From assembly GCA_023416735.1 (NCBI GenBank), contig JAEZGX010000039.1, positions 1 to 64,000 of the forward strand: a stretch of 64,000 nucleotides of DNA. The letters run 5' to 3'. Shown in pieces: positions 8,918-17,615 of the stretch. This DNA comes from Verrucomicrobiota bacterium. GTDB lineage: Bacteria; Verrucomicrobiota; Verrucomicrobiia; Opitutales; Opitutaceae. The translations under genes and the position numbers were made by a program. Below the pieces are notes generated by a model. The model was given only the letters and a program-made list of their open reading frames with translations, searched no databases and was not told the origin of the DNA. Positions within the stretch are counted from its first letter, which is position 1; each line of letters begins with the position of its first letter.

Positions 8918-9577
8918 TTAGGGGCGGAGGCGGGAAGATTGGGCGAAGACCTCGGCGACGTCGGCGAGATCGCAGAGAACCTCGGCGATGTGCGTGAAGC
9001 GTTCGCGGAGAGCGGGGCTGTTGAAGTCGCCGGCTTCGACGTAAACGACGCGCGGGCCGTCGAGCTTGAGTGAGTATTGTCGCGGCCGCGGGCGGTTTTG
9101 GAGGGCGGCGGTGAGCCGGGCGCGGAGCTCGAGGAGTGCGGCGGCGAAGAATTCGGGTTGGTTGGTGCGGATGAACCAAGCCTTGTCGAAGGAAGGATCG
9201 CCGACGGTGATTTCGCGGGTGCCGAAGAGTTGGGCGAATTTCGAGCCGACGCCTTGCGGCGTGAGCGAAAACGTGAGGCCGCCGTGGGCGTGGGGCTGGA
9301 TGGACAGTGCGGACCAGGCGATGCGACTTTTGCCAGAGCCGGTGGTGTAGCCGTAGAGCTCGGCGGGTTTACCGCGCAAGAGACCCTCGGCCTGGCCCCG
9401 GGGCCAGAAGCATCCGAACGTCGGACGGGCGGGCGAAGGCGTGAGGCCGAGTCGGTGGGCGAGCTCGGTGAAATTTTCGTGAGCCTTGCGACTTTGGGCG
9501 GCGGCCAGCTTGAGGAGGAACAGGACGAAAAAGCCAAAGCCAACGAAAACCAACGAGGCGACGAGCGCGGGGGCCAT
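8918..9577 (-). CDS. Hypothetical protein with one N-terminal membrane helix
   Basis: The product is 219 aa from ATG 9577. It opens with a strong hydrophobic helix (LVASLVFVGFGFFVLFLL) and continues as a soluble cytoplasmic- or periplasm-facing domain with no cysteines in obvious motifs. The stretch GSGKSRIAWSALSIQPHA is not a Walker A in context, because it lacks the preceding GxxxxGK loop spacing and a P-loop fold pattern. It is the first gene of a three-gene unit with the small TTG-start protein and the HTTM-DCC fusion. The function is unknown. The longer open frame upstream of 9577 runs through a terminator and is unlikely to be coding. Confidence 0.7.
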   Translation of the reverse strand: MAPALVASLVFVGFGFFVLFLLKLAAAQSRKAHENFTELAHRLGLTPSPARPTFGCFWPRGQAEGLLRGKPAELYGYTTGSGKSRIAWSALSIQPHAHGGLTFSLTPQGVGSKFAQLFGTREITVGDPSFDKAWFIRTNQPEFFAAALLELRARLTAALQNRPRPRQYSLKLDGPRVVYVEAGDFNSPALRERFTHIAEVLCDLADVAEVFAQSSRLRP

Positions 9578-9611
9578 GGCGCGCGACGGTGGCGAAAGCG
9601 CGGGGAGGGAC

Positions 9612-9647
9612 AAAAGAAAAACGCCGGATGCGAAAGGCATCCGGCGT
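9612..9647 (-). terminator. Rho-independent terminator after hsp20
   Basis: An 11-bp perfect stem (ACGCCGGATGC with GCATCCGGCGT, 5-nt loop) is followed on the minus strand by TTTTCTTTT. It lies 34 bases past the stop of the hsp20 gene that ends at 9682 and separates it from the membrane protein gene starting at 9577. Confidence 0.88.
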
Positions 9648-9681
9648 GAGGTGCGGTTTCGCGCGGTCGCGCGAGTCGCGG

Positions 9682-10089
9682 TTAGCTGACAGTGATCTTG
9701 CGAGGTTTGATCGCCTCGGCTTTCGGCAGCGAGACGCGAAGAACGCCATCGCGGAGCTCGGCGGCGATTTTGTCGGCATCGATCGCGTTGTCGTGCGTGA
9801 GCACGAGTTCGAACGCGGCGTCGGCCGATTCGCGATAGAGGGCGGTCCAGGTTTCCGGCTGTTTCCACTGACGGCGTCCGACGATGCGGAGTTCGCCGGC
9901 ATCGGCGGTGAGTTCAAGGCCATCCTTGTGAACGCCCGGGAGGTAAACGGTGACGCCGAAAGCGTCGTTCGTTTCCTTGATTTCGTAGAGCGGCTTCACG
10001 GTCGGGCCGAGATCGGGTTGAGAGCTGGAACGCTCGCGACGCACGGGGAGCCGATTGAACGAAGGAATGAGAGCGTTAAGGAGAGACAT
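9682..10089 (-). CDS. Hsp20/alpha-crystallin small heat shock protein
   Basis: The product is 135 aa with an alpha-crystallin domain over about residues 35-130. Family marks are VTVYLPGVHKDGLELTADAGELRIVG and the C-terminal AAELRDGVLRVSLPKAEA. It should act as an ATP-independent holdase in the cytoplasm. It is the second of two tandem hsp20 genes 48 bases apart, followed by a strong terminator, so the two probably share a transcript. It is more divergent than its neighbour: the usual IPxxV motif after the crystallin domain is not evident, and it ends at KPRKITVS. Confidence 0.92.
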   Translation of the reverse strand: MSLLNALIPSFNRLPVRRERSSSQPDLGPTVKPLYEIKETNDAFGVTVYLPGVHKDGLELTADAGELRIVGRRQWKQPETWTALYRESADAAFELVLTHDNAIDADKIAAELRDGVLRVSLPKAEAIKPRKITVS

Positions 10090-10137
10090 GGTTGTGAATG
10101 TTAAGAGTTGAGAGAGTTGGGTTGAGAGCGGCGCCGG

Positions 10138-10596
10138 TTATTTGACGGCGACGCTGATCTTGCGGGGCTTGGCCTCTTCGCGCTTCGGAAGCGTGACGGT
10201 GAGGACACCGTTTTCGTAGCTGGCGCTGACCTTGTCGGCCTGCACCTCTTCCGGAATGTGCACGGAGCGGCTGAATGAGAACGACTGTTCGGCCTGGCCG
10301 TCGGTCGCGGGCGTTTTGCGCGTGGCGCTGATGGTGAGGTAATCCTCGACCACCTCGACGTTGATCTCGTCGCGATTCACGCCCGGCAGTTCGGCGCGGA
10401 CGTAGGCGTTGTCGTTGTCTTCGTAGAGATCGACCGGGAAGTGCGTCGACGTGCTCGCGTCGGCGAAGCTAGAGAACGCAGTTTCAAACAGACGGTCGAT
10501 TTCACTTTCGAGGCCTGACCACGGGGATTGGGACCAGCGGCCCAGAGTGGTGATCGGCTGACGATAGGACGGATAGGTGTAACGAACGATTCTCAT
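10138..10596 (-). CDS. Hsp20/alpha-crystallin small heat shock protein
   Basis: The product is 152 aa from ATG 10596 (MRIVRYTYPSY). A start 20 codons earlier is open but adds a sequence unlike Hsp20 proteins. The alpha-crystallin domain spans about residues 45-150, with VRAELPGVNRDEINVEV and the closing block YENGVLTVTLPKREEAKPRKI typical of class A bacterial Hsp20. The N-terminus contains LESEIDRLFETAFSS, also typical. It is upstream of the second hsp20 gene. A short inverted repeat lies ~100 bases upstream and may be regulatory. Confidence 0.94.
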   Translation of the reverse strand: MRIVRYTYPSYRQPITTLGRWSQSPWSGLESEIDRLFETAFSSFADASTSTHFPVDLYEDNDNAYVRAELPGVNRDEINVEVVEDYLTISATRKTPATDGQAEQSFSFSRSVHIPEEVQADKVSASYENGVLTVTLPKREEAKPRKISVAVK

Positions 10597-10692
10597 GGTC
10601 GTGATAGTGTAGGTTTCGGTTAGGTTTTCCGCCGAAGCGGAGTTGTTGGATGCCACGGTATTTGCAGCATCGATGCCGGAAGCGCGGCGACA

Positions 10693-10717
10693 TAAGTGGC
10701 GATTTGGTGGCCACTTA
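10693..10717. promoter_or_regulatory. Inverted repeat upstream of the hsp20 pair
   Basis: Arms TAAGTGG and CCACTTA are separated by 11 bases, with a second 8-bp palindrome TTCGCGAA just beyond (10723-10730). The position ~97 bases before the first hsp20 start would suit an operator or promoter element. It is not the CIRCE sequence of HrcA. Confidence 0.3.
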
Positions 10718-10838
10718 ATTTGTTCGCGAACGAGCGGGTGTGAACCTTCGGCACGCGTGGGAAGCGGAAGCGTGAAGTTTTTTCACACGGGTTGGCGTCG
10801 AGCGGTGAGCGGCTCGGCGACCGGCGCGCGGCGGCCGT

Positions 10839-11963
10839 TTATTGGTCGGCGGATTTGCGGCGGTGGCGCTCGGCGGGGGTTTCGTTTTGGCGATGTTCGA
10901 TCGCGTCGTGCACGGCTTCGGCGGCCTGCTTTTCATCCTCTGGCTCGGGCTGAGGGGTGGGGGCCTGTTGGGCGGTTTCGGGCTGGAGGACGAGTTCGAT
11001 GAAAATCGGGAAGTGGTCGCTGCCGACGTCGGGGAGGCGTTGAAGCTGGGCGACGGCGAAATGCTCGGAGTGGAACAAGTGGTCGAGCGGGTAGCGCATC
11101 CAACGATGACGCGTGTGGAAGGTGGCGAAGATGCCGCGGCCGATGCGTGGATCGAGGGCGCCGACCATGCGTTGGAAGAGGTGAGTGGTGTGGCTCCAGG
11201 CGACGTCGTTGAGATCGCCGGCGACGATGAAAGGAGATTGGAAGTTGCGGACGATTTGGGCGGCGCGCACGAGCTCGGCGTCGCGGAGGTCGGAGTCCTG
11301 GCGAATGTCGGGGCGCGGCGGTCGCGGATGGAGAACGACGCAACGGATGCGCTCGCCGGAGGGAAGCACCATGGTGGTGAAGACGCTGGGGACGTCGTTT
11401 TCGACGAGGTGTTCGATCTTCGAAGATTCGAGCGGGAAGCGCGAGTAGAGGGCGACGCCGTAGGTGTTGTCCTGGGGGCAGAGGAGGCGATGCGGGTAGT
11501 CGGCGTGAAGCGGGGTGAGTGCGTCGACCCACGTGCGATCGATCTCGACGGCGATGATGAGATGCGGGTCGGGTGCGCGCATCACTTCGAGCCAGCGATC
11601 GAACGCGCGGTTTTTCATGCAGACATTCGAGATCACGATGCGCAGGTGCGGGGCATCGGCAGGGGCGGTGGCGCGAGGAGATTGGTGGCGCCAGCAGCGG
11701 GTGTAGGGCAGCATTTGCGCGACCTGGATGGCGACGGCGAGACCGAGGAGGATGAAGAGCAGCCATTCCCACGGTTGCGCGTCTTCGAAGCCGATGTTGG
11801 CGAAGCCGAACGCGACGAGGAGGAGCGTGCTAAGGGCGGCGATTTGGGCGCGGGGGAAATCGAAGATGCGCACCCACCAAGCGCGGCTCCGGACGAAGGA
11901 TAGCGCGGTTTGGACGATGACGACGAAGCTCAATCCGGCGAGAGCGAGCTTGAGCGCGATCAT
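10839..11963 (-). CDS. Membrane-anchored endonuclease/exonuclease/phosphatase family protein
   Basis: The product is 374 aa. Three N-terminal hydrophobic helices (about residues 1-90) anchor an EEP domain at residues ~110-345. EEP motifs are visible: RIVISNV at the first strand, IIAVEID with the metal-binding Glu, the catalytic loop FIVAGDLNDVAWS, and DVGSDHFPIFIEL with the terminal Asp-His pair. Related proteins are annotated as YafD-like. The substrate could be nucleic acid or a phosphoester lipid. The C-terminal tail is Gln/Glu/Pro-rich and likely disordered. It is divergent from the C-S lyase gene with a 227-base gap. Confidence 0.9.
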   Translation of the reverse strand: MIALKLALAGLSFVVIVQTALSFVRSRAWWVRIFDFPRAQIAALSTLLLVAFGFANIGFEDAQPWEWLLFILLGLAVAIQVAQMLPYTRCWRHQSPRATAPADAPHLRIVISNVCMKNRAFDRWLEVMRAPDPHLIIAVEIDRTWVDALTPLHADYPHRLLCPQDNTYGVALYSRFPLESSKIEHLVENDVPSVFTTMVLPSGERIRCVVLHPRPPRPDIRQDSDLRDAELVRAAQIVRNFQSPFIVAGDLNDVAWSHTTHLFQRMVGALDPRIGRGIFATFHTRHRWMRYPLDHLFHSEHFAVAQLQRLPDVGSDHFPIFIELVLQPETAQQAPTPQPEPEDEKQAAEAVHDAIEHRQNETPAERHRRKSADQ

Positions 11964-12190
11964 GCGCGGCAGACACGCGCGGGGATGGAATGGTTCTTGG
12001 AAGGTAGCGTGCGGCGGGTGAGTTCGGGAAATTAACGGAGGCGAATGGGAGGGGTCGGTCGTAGTCGGAGCGGGTGAAGGAGGGGCAATTGAGTTGCGCA
12101 GCGGGCGCGCAATCTGCGGGGGAGCTGAGAGGATGAGGCGGAGAGATTGATTGCGGGGCGGGCGGCGGGGTGGACAGTGTCGGCGCTTTC

Positions 12191-13354
12191 ATGAGCTTCG
12201 ATTTCGATCATGCGCCGGAGCGTGCCGGCACCGATTCGCAGAAGTGGCAGAAGTATGCCGGGCGCGACGTGCTGCCGATGTGGGTGGCTGACATGGATTT
12301 CACCGTGGCTCCGGCGATCGTGGCGGCGCTGCATCGGCGGGTGGAGCATGGGATTTTTGGATACGCGCGCCCGGTGAAGTCGACGGTCGATGCGGTCGTG
12401 GAGATGTTTCAGCGGAGACATGGCTGGACGATTCAGCCGGAGTGGATCGTCTGGCTGCCGGGCTTGGTGGTGGGGCTGAATGTGACGGCGCAGGCCTTTG
12501 CGGAGCCGGGCGACGAAGTGATCACACTGACGCCGGTGTATCCGCCCTTCATGAGCGGTCCGAAGAACAGCGGGCGCGTGGCGGTGAAGGTGCCGTTCAC
12601 GTATGATGCGTCGGCGCGGCGGTGGGAGATTGACTGGGATGCGTTGGAGCGGGCGGTGACGCCGCGGACGAAAGCGTTCTTCTTGTGCAATCCACACAAT
12701 CCGCTCGCGCGCGTGTGGCGCCGCGAGGAGCTGGTGAGGCTCGGCGAATTCTGTGTGCGGCACGATCTCGTGCTATGCTCCGACGAGATCCACTGTGATT
12801 TGATTTTGGATACATCGCTGCCGCATGTCTGCACGGGCACGCTCGACGGAGAGATCACCAAGCGGACAATCACCCTGACGGCGCCGAGCAAGACCTACAA
12901 CGTGCCGGGTCTGGGGACTTCGATGGCCGTGATTCCGGACGCGGCATTGCGCGCGAAGTTCGTGCGGGCGACCGCGGGCATCGTGGCGGAGGTGACGAAT
13001 CTGGGCTTTGCGGCGTGCGAGGCGGCTTATTGCGAAGGCGAACCATGGAGGCAGGAGCTGATCGCGTATTTGCGAGGGAATCGCGACGAGCTGTTGAACT
13101 TCGTGGAGCGCGATTTGCCGGGAGTGGAGATCGAGGCGCCGATCGAGGCGACTTATCTCGCGTGGTTGAATGTGGCGACGCTGGGGCTCAAGGATCCGAT
13201 TGCGCATTTCGAGGCGCACGGTGTCGGGTTGAGCGACGGAGCGTTCTTCGCTTCGCCGCAAGGCCGTCACGTGCGGATCAACTTCGGCTGTTCGCGGGCG
13301 ACGTTGCGCGAAGGTTTGATGCGGATGAAGCGGGCGGTAGAGGCGGTGAAGTAG
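12191..13354 (+). CDS. PatB/MalY-type PLP-dependent C-S lyase (fold type I aminotransferase)
   Basis: The product is 387 aa from ATG 12191 (MSFDFDHAPERAG). The stretch KYAGRDVLPMWVADMDFTVA is the N-terminal hallmark of the MalY/PatB group (cystathionine beta-lyase type). Further marks are the CSDEIHCDLI block with the PLP-contacting Asp and the Schiff-base lysine in TAPSKTYNVPGL near residue 234. The likely reaction is beta-elimination of cystathionine or related C-S substrates, giving homocysteine or a thiol, pyruvate and ammonia. It stands alone on the plus strand between two minus-strand genes. Confidence 0.92.
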   Translation: MSFDFDHAPERAGTDSQKWQKYAGRDVLPMWVADMDFTVAPAIVAALHRRVEHGIFGYARPVKSTVDAVVEMFQRRHGWTIQPEWIVWLPGLVVGLNVTAQAFAEPGDEVITLTPVYPPFMSGPKNSGRVAVKVPFTYDASARRWEIDWDALERAVTPRTKAFFLCNPHNPLARVWRREELVRLGEFCVRHDLVLCSDEIHCDLILDTSLPHVCTGTLDGEITKRTITLTAPSKTYNVPGLGTSMAVIPDAALRAKFVRATAGIVAEVTNLGFAACEAAYCEGEPWRQELIAYLRGNRDELLNFVERDLPGVEIEAPIEATYLAWLNVATLGLKDPIAHFEAHGVGLSDGAFFASPQGRHVRINFGCSRATLREGLMRMKRAVEAVK

Positions 13355-13383
13355 CGTGCATGCGGGGCGCGAAGGACAAACAT

Positions 13384-13404
13384 CGCCTGCAAGCAGGCTC
13401 CTAC
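13384..13404. repeat. REP-like extragenic palindrome
   Basis: The core GCCTGCAAGCAGGC followed by TCCTACA has the form of extragenic palindromes found in many proteobacterial genomes. It sits in the 46-base gap between the convergent C-S lyase and histidine kinase genes, touching the kinase stop. Confidence 0.5.
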
Positions 13405-15677
13405 ACTGAGCTGCGGGAGCCGAGGGCCTCTTGCACGGCCGCGGTGAGAGCGGCGCGGGTGATGGGTTTGGCGAGTAAAGGAACGCGCAGCTGGCGGGCT
13501 TTTTCGTCGTATTGGCCGGAGCCCGCCATGCCACTCATGACGAGGATCGGCAGATCCGGCGAGTGACGGCGGAGATCGGTGGCGAGAGCGAAGCCGTCGC
13601 CGTCGCGCATCATCACGTCGGTGAGAACGAGGGAGATTTCCGCAGAGCGAGCGCGGTAGAGCGCGAGTGCTTCGCGCGCCGAGGAGGCGGGGACGACGTT
13701 GTAGCCGGCGGCGGAGAGCAGGGATTGGAGGATGTCGCGAACGCTGTCCTCGTCGTCGACGAGCAGGATGCCCTGGCCGCGTCCGCTGGCGGCGGTGGTC
13801 GGGAGCGAGGCAGGCGGGGAAGCGGGGGGGGCCGGTGTAGCGGGAAGCAGGATACGGAAGCGCGTGCCGCGGCCGACCTGGCTTTCGACGGTGATGACGC
13901 CCTCGTGGCCTTTGACGATGCCGCGGACGGCGGCGAGGCCGAGCCCGGTGCCTTTGCCATGGCCCTTGGTGGTGAAGAAAGGATCGAAGACGCGGTCGAG
14001 AACGGAAGGCGGCATGCCGGTGCCGTTGTCGGCGACGACGATTTCGGCGAAAGGCCCCGGTTTGATTTCGCGGAAGGCTTCGGCTTCCGCTTCGTCGACG
14101 ACGTGGTTGCGCGCGAAGATTTCGATGTAGCCGCCGTTGGGCATGGCGTCGCGGGCGTTGAGGCAAAGGTTGACGAGCACCTGCTTGAGTTGAACGGCGT
14201 CGCCGCGGATGGAGCGGAGATCGGGGGCAGTATCGAGGGTCACCGCGATGGACCGCGGGAACATCTGGGTGACGAAGCGGGTGAAATCTTCGAGGAAGGG
14301 AGCGAGCGGGATTTCCGTTTGCTGGCCGACGGCGCCACGCGAGAACGCGAGCAGTTGGCGAACGAGGGCGGCGCCGTGCTGCGCGCTGGAGCGGATGGAG
14401 GAAAGGAACTGGCGGCCTTCGCTATCGGTGACGACCGGCTCGAGCATTTCGGTCGAGCTCAGGATGGGAACGAGGACGTTGTTGATGTCGTGGGCGACGC
14501 CGCCGGCGAGCAGTCCGATGCTTTCGGCGCGCTGGACGCGGAGGAATTGGGCTTCGAGGCGCTTCTTCTCGGCGATGTCGGTGTTGATGACGAGGAAGCC
14601 GGTGGGCTCGCCGTTCTTGTCGTGAACGAGACTCCAGCGGCTTTGCATCACGAGCTCGGCGCCGGTGCGGGAACGTTGCGGCATTTCTCCCATCCATTCG
14701 CCGTGGAGGAGCGTGGCGCGACGCGCGGTTTCGACTTGGGCAGGATCTTCGTTCCAGAGTGCGGTGGCATCGCGGCCGAGGGCGTCCGTGGTGGTCCAGC
14801 CGTAGATGCGCGCGGCGCTGCGATTCCAGTAGGTGATGCGATCATGCATGTCGCGCATGAGGATCGCGTCCTGCGCGCGGTCGAGGAGCTCGGCCTGACG
14901 CTCGATGCGTTCTTGTGCGGCGCGGCGCTCGGTGACGTCGCGGGCGACGATGATGACCTGATTGACGCTTTGGGCGGCGTCGCGGACGACGGTGTGTTGA
15001 GCTTCGAGGTGACGGATGGTGCCGTCGGGGCGGCGCAGGCGGAATTCGACGCGCGGATGTTCACCGGTGCGAAGGGTGGTTTCGAAGGCCTTGTGCAGGG
15101 CGGCGCGATCGTCGGGATGGGCGTCGGCGAACACGTCGTCGCGGCTGTCGGAGGTGCCGCGCCCAACCGCTTCGATGTAGGCCGGATTCTGATACACGCA
15201 GCGGCCGGAACGATCGAGCATGACGATGAGATCGTCCACGTTTTCGGCGATCTGGCGGAAGCGTTCGCGATTTTCGCGCAGAGCTTCCTGGGTGTGTTGG
15301 TGGCGGCGCTCTTCGTCGGCGCGGGCGAGCGCTTGGCGGATGGCGGGAACGAGACGCGACGGACGATCCTTGATGACGTAGTCGGTGGCCCCGCGTTGGA
15401 GTGCTTCGATGGCGCGCTCCTCGCCGATGGTGCCGGACAGGAAAATGAAAGGTGTATGCGGGCGACGCTGACGGGCCAGTTCGAGTGCGGAGAGACCATC
15501 GTAGCCATGGAGCGTGTAGTCGCAGAGGATGAGGTCGTAGCTGGCGCGCGAAAGCGCGGCCTCGTATTGCTCGCGAGAAAGAGCGTGCTCGATCTGGCAA
15601 TCGGGCCAGCTGGTGAGGAGCCGATGAGCGACGAGCTCGGCGTCGGGCGTGGAGTCCTCGAGATGAAGGACGTGCAT
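13401..15677 (-). CDS. Hybrid sensor histidine kinase with N- and C-terminal receiver domains
   Basis: The product is 758 aa. Order of domains: receiver (1-115, LILCDYTLHG with phospho-Asp near 53), two PAS domains (~135-255 and ~262-380, each ending in a VTERR- or IAEKKR-type linker), HisKA with GGVAHDINNVL (His near 395), HATPase with NLCLNARDAMPNGG, DNGTGMPP and GKGTGLGLAAVRG, then a second receiver (~640-755, LVLTDVMMRDGDG, Asp near 688). No transmembrane segment is present, so sensing is cytoplasmic. The HisKA/HATPase arrangement matches PAS-linked soluble hybrid kinases. It lies 24 bases behind a stand-alone receiver gene and forms a phosphorelay pair with it. Confidence 0.95.
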   Translation of the reverse strand: MHVLHLEDSTPDAELVAHRLLTSWPDCQIEHALSREQYEAALSRASYDLILCDYTLHGYDGLSALELARQRRPHTPFIFLSGTIGEERAIEALQRGATDYVIKDRPSRLVPAIRQALARADEERRHQHTQEALRENRERFRQIAENVDDLIVMLDRSGRCVYQNPAYIEAVGRGTSDSRDDVFADAHPDDRAALHKAFETTLRTGEHPRVEFRLRRPDGTIRHLEAQHTVVRDAAQSVNQVIIVARDVTERRAAQERIERQAELLDRAQDAILMRDMHDRITYWNRSAARIYGWTTTDALGRDATALWNEDPAQVETARRATLLHGEWMGEMPQRSRTGAELVMQSRWSLVHDKNGEPTGFLVINTDIAEKKRLEAQFLRVQRAESIGLLAGGVAHDINNVLVPILSSTEMLEPVVTDSEGRQFLSSIRSSAQHGAALVRQLLAFSRGAVGQQTEIPLAPFLEDFTRFVTQMFPRSIAVTLDTAPDLRSIRGDAVQLKQVLVNLCLNARDAMPNGGYIEIFARNHVVDEAEAEAFREIKPGPFAEIVVADNGTGMPPSVLDRVFDPFFTTKGHGKGTGLGLAAVRGIVKGHEGVITVESQVGRGTRFRILLPATPAPPASPPASLPTTAASGRGQGILLVDDEDSVRDILQSLLSAAGYNVVPASSAREALALYRARSAEISLVLTDVMMRDGDGFALATDLRRHSPDLPILVMSGMAGSGQYDEKARQLRVPLLAKPITRAALTAAVQEALGSRSSV

Positions 15678-15701
15678 GGCTGAAGGCGGGCGCGCGAGCG
15701 C

Positions 15702-16163
15702 TCAGCGGCCGCCGCCGTTACTGGGTTGAGGGGGCGGCTCGTTGTGGATGGTCCAGAATGTGCCGAGGTGTTTGACGGCCTCGATGAACGAGTGGAAGTC
15801 GACCGGCTTGACGACGTAGGCGTTGATGCCGAGCCGGTAGCTGCGGACGATGTCCTGTTCCTCGCGGGAGGACGTGAGCATGACGACCGGCATGGTGCGG
15901 AGCTCGTCGTCCTCCTTGATGGTGCGGAGAACCTCGAGCCCGTCGACTTTGGGCATCTTGAGATCGAGCAGAACGAGGACGGGGTTGCCGACGGGTCGAT
16001 CTGCGTAGGGGCCGCGCCGATACAAGTAATCGAGCGCTTGTTCGCCGTCACTTACGACCACGATCTCGTTGACGAGATTGTGTTCGGAGAGGGCGGCGAG
16101 AGTCATCTCGACGTCCTGAGGGCTGTCTTCAGCGAGGAGAATGCGTTTCGGCGCGCTCATCAA
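15702..16163 (-). CDS. Single-domain response regulator (Rcp1-like)
   Basis: The 153-aa protein is a receiver domain with no output domain. It has an acidic pocket in LLAEDSPQDVEMTL, the phospho-acceptor in VLVLLDLKMPKVDGLEV, Thr/Ser in VVMLTSS and the conserved Lys in YVVKPVDFHSF. The insertion YLYRRGPYADRP is typical of the Rcp1/phytochrome-partner group. It is cotranscribed with the hybrid kinase downstream and probably takes or passes phosphate to it. Starts at 16163 and 16160 (MM) are equally possible. Confidence 0.95.
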   Translation of the reverse strand: MMSAPKRILLAEDSPQDVEMTLAALSEHNLVNEIVVVSDGEQALDYLYRRGPYADRPVGNPVLVLLDLKMPKVDGLEVLRTIKEDDELRTMPVVMLTSSREEQDIVRSYRLGINAYVVKPVDFHSFIEAVKHLGTFWTIHNEPPPQPSNGGGR

Positions 16164-16422
16164 AATCGGTTGGCTTGTCGGAATCCACAGTTACCGGCTC
16201 CGGAGCGCTGGAGTGGCCGAGTGCCGCTGTGCGTCCGCGAGAGGTGGGGGTGAACGCGATACTGTCAACGCATGTGGTCCGGGGATCGAGCGGCTGGGCG
16301 GGATTCGCGACTATTTTACAGCGGGTAATCTTCGGTCGCGAGGGACTTACTGAGCGGTGGTGGACGAGAAGGAAGAACAGGACGGCTTGAGGTTGTGGAG
16401 GGGGATGGCAGGGTGAGCGAGC

Positions 16423-17535
16423 ATGCGTATCGGGCCGCACGAATTGTCGTCGAATCTGTTTCTCTCGCCGCTGGCGGGTTATACCAACCTGCCGTTTCGG
16501 CTGACGCTGCGTGAGTTGGGCGGGTTGGGCTGGGCGACGACGGATTTGGTGAATGCGCGATCGTTGTTGGAGCGGAATCCGACGGCGATGAAGCTGGTGG
16601 CGAGTTGTGCGGAGGATCGGCCGCTGGCGATCCAGTTATTTGGCAGCGTGGCCAACGAGATGCGCGATGCGGCGCGGATGTGCGAGGACTTGGGAGCGCA
16701 GTCGGTGGACATCAACATGGGCTGCCCGGTGCGGAAAGTGGTGAAGATCGGTGGCGGGTCGGCGATGATGACGGAGCTCGGGAAAACGGCGGAGTTGGTG
16801 CGCGGGATGGTGGAGGCGGTGAAGATCCCGGTGACGGCGAAGATGCGGCTCGGATGGGACGACGAGAATTTGACGGCGCCCGATTTGGCGCGAGTGCTGG
16901 AGGATGCGGGGGTGGCGGCGGTGTTCGTGCATGGACGGACGCGCGCGCAGGGGTTTGCGGGAACGGTGAATCTTTCTGGTATCCGGGCGGTGGTGACAGC
17001 GGTGCGGACGATTCCGGTGATTGGAAATGGCGATGTCACGACGCCGGAAGCGGCGAAGCACATGATCGAACAGACCGGCTGTGCGGGCGTGAGTGTGGGG
17101 CGCGGGGCGTTTTACGATCCGTGGATTTTTCGGCGGACGGAGCATTATCTGCGGACGGGCGAGTTGTTGCCGGAGCCGGATTTCGCGGAGCGGGTGCGGG
17201 TGTTGCGGCGGCATTTCGAGCGGTATTGCGAGTTTTATGGCGAGGAGCATGGGGCGCGCTTGTTTCGCAAAGTGGCGCCCTGGTATGCGAAGCGGTTTGG
17301 GCCGGCGAAAGTGTTCAAGCAGCGGATTATCACGATCGCTTCGCGGGCGGATTTCGAGGCGGCGTTGAAGGAGTATGTGGAGTGGCGCGCGGCGTTTTGC
17401 GATGAACGCGGGGAGTTGAAGCCGAAGTTCGCGCCGGCGCCGATGGTGGCGACGTTCATGCGGCCGGAGAGCGAGCGAGGGGCGTTGGAACGCGAATCGA
17501 TCCCGGTGCCGAAAGGGCCGGTGGAGGTGTGGTAG
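16423..17535 (+). CDS. dusB: tRNA-dihydrouridine synthase (DusB type)
   Basis: The product is 370 aa, a little longer than usual (about 320). It is an FMN-dependent enzyme reducing uridine to dihydrouridine in the tRNA D-loop. Marks are LSPLAGYTNLPFR at the N-terminus, the catalytic Cys in DINMGCPVRKVVK (near residue 101), AKMRLGWDDEN, FVHGRTRAQGF with the FMN-contacting residues, and VIGNGDVTTPEAA followed by GVSVGRGAFYDPWIF. The extra ~45 residues at the C-terminus extend past the usual helical domain. It is a single gene, followed by the MarC gene after a repetitive spacer. Confidence 0.94.
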   Translation: MRIGPHELSSNLFLSPLAGYTNLPFRLTLRELGGLGWATTDLVNARSLLERNPTAMKLVASCAEDRPLAIQLFGSVANEMRDAARMCEDLGAQSVDINMGCPVRKVVKIGGGSAMMTELGKTAELVRGMVEAVKIPVTAKMRLGWDDENLTAPDLARVLEDAGVAAVFVHGRTRAQGFAGTVNLSGIRAVVTAVRTIPVIGNGDVTTPEAAKHMIEQTGCAGVSVGRGAFYDPWIFRRTEHYLRTGELLPEPDFAERVRVLRRHFERYCEFYGEEHGARLFRKVAPWYAKRFGPAKVFKQRIITIASRADFEAALKEYVEWRAAFCDERGELKPKFAPAPMVATFMRPESERGALERESIPVPKGPVEVW

Positions 17536-17551
17536 GCGGCGCGGCGCCGCG

Positions 17552-17600
17552 GTTCTGAGTTTTGGGTTCTGAGTTTTGGGTTTGGGGTTCTGAGTTGGGA
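17552..17600. repeat. GAGTT-rich short direct repeats between dusB and marC
   Basis: The motif GTTCTGAGTTTTGGG occurs once completely and is followed by partial copies (GGTTTGGGGTTCTGAGTT). Similar spacer text occurs at 6280-6306 and 25658-25690. It contains no gene. Confidence 0.6.
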
Positions 17601-17615
17601 GTGAGCCAATTTCTC

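Noticed and set aside
9000..9577. ATP-binding P-loop in the membrane protein at 8918-9577 (GSGKS)
   Set aside because: The residues around it lack the preceding strand and the GxxxxGK spacing of a Walker A; no Walker B follows.
10657..10838. CIRCE element controlling the hsp20 pair
   Set aside because: The TTAGCACTC-N9-GAGTGCTAA pattern is absent; only a different 7-bp inverted repeat is there.
13512..15683. 723-codon frame opposite the hybrid histidine kinase
   Set aside because: It has no domain signal and the same acidic antisense character; the kinase frame contains all expected motifs.
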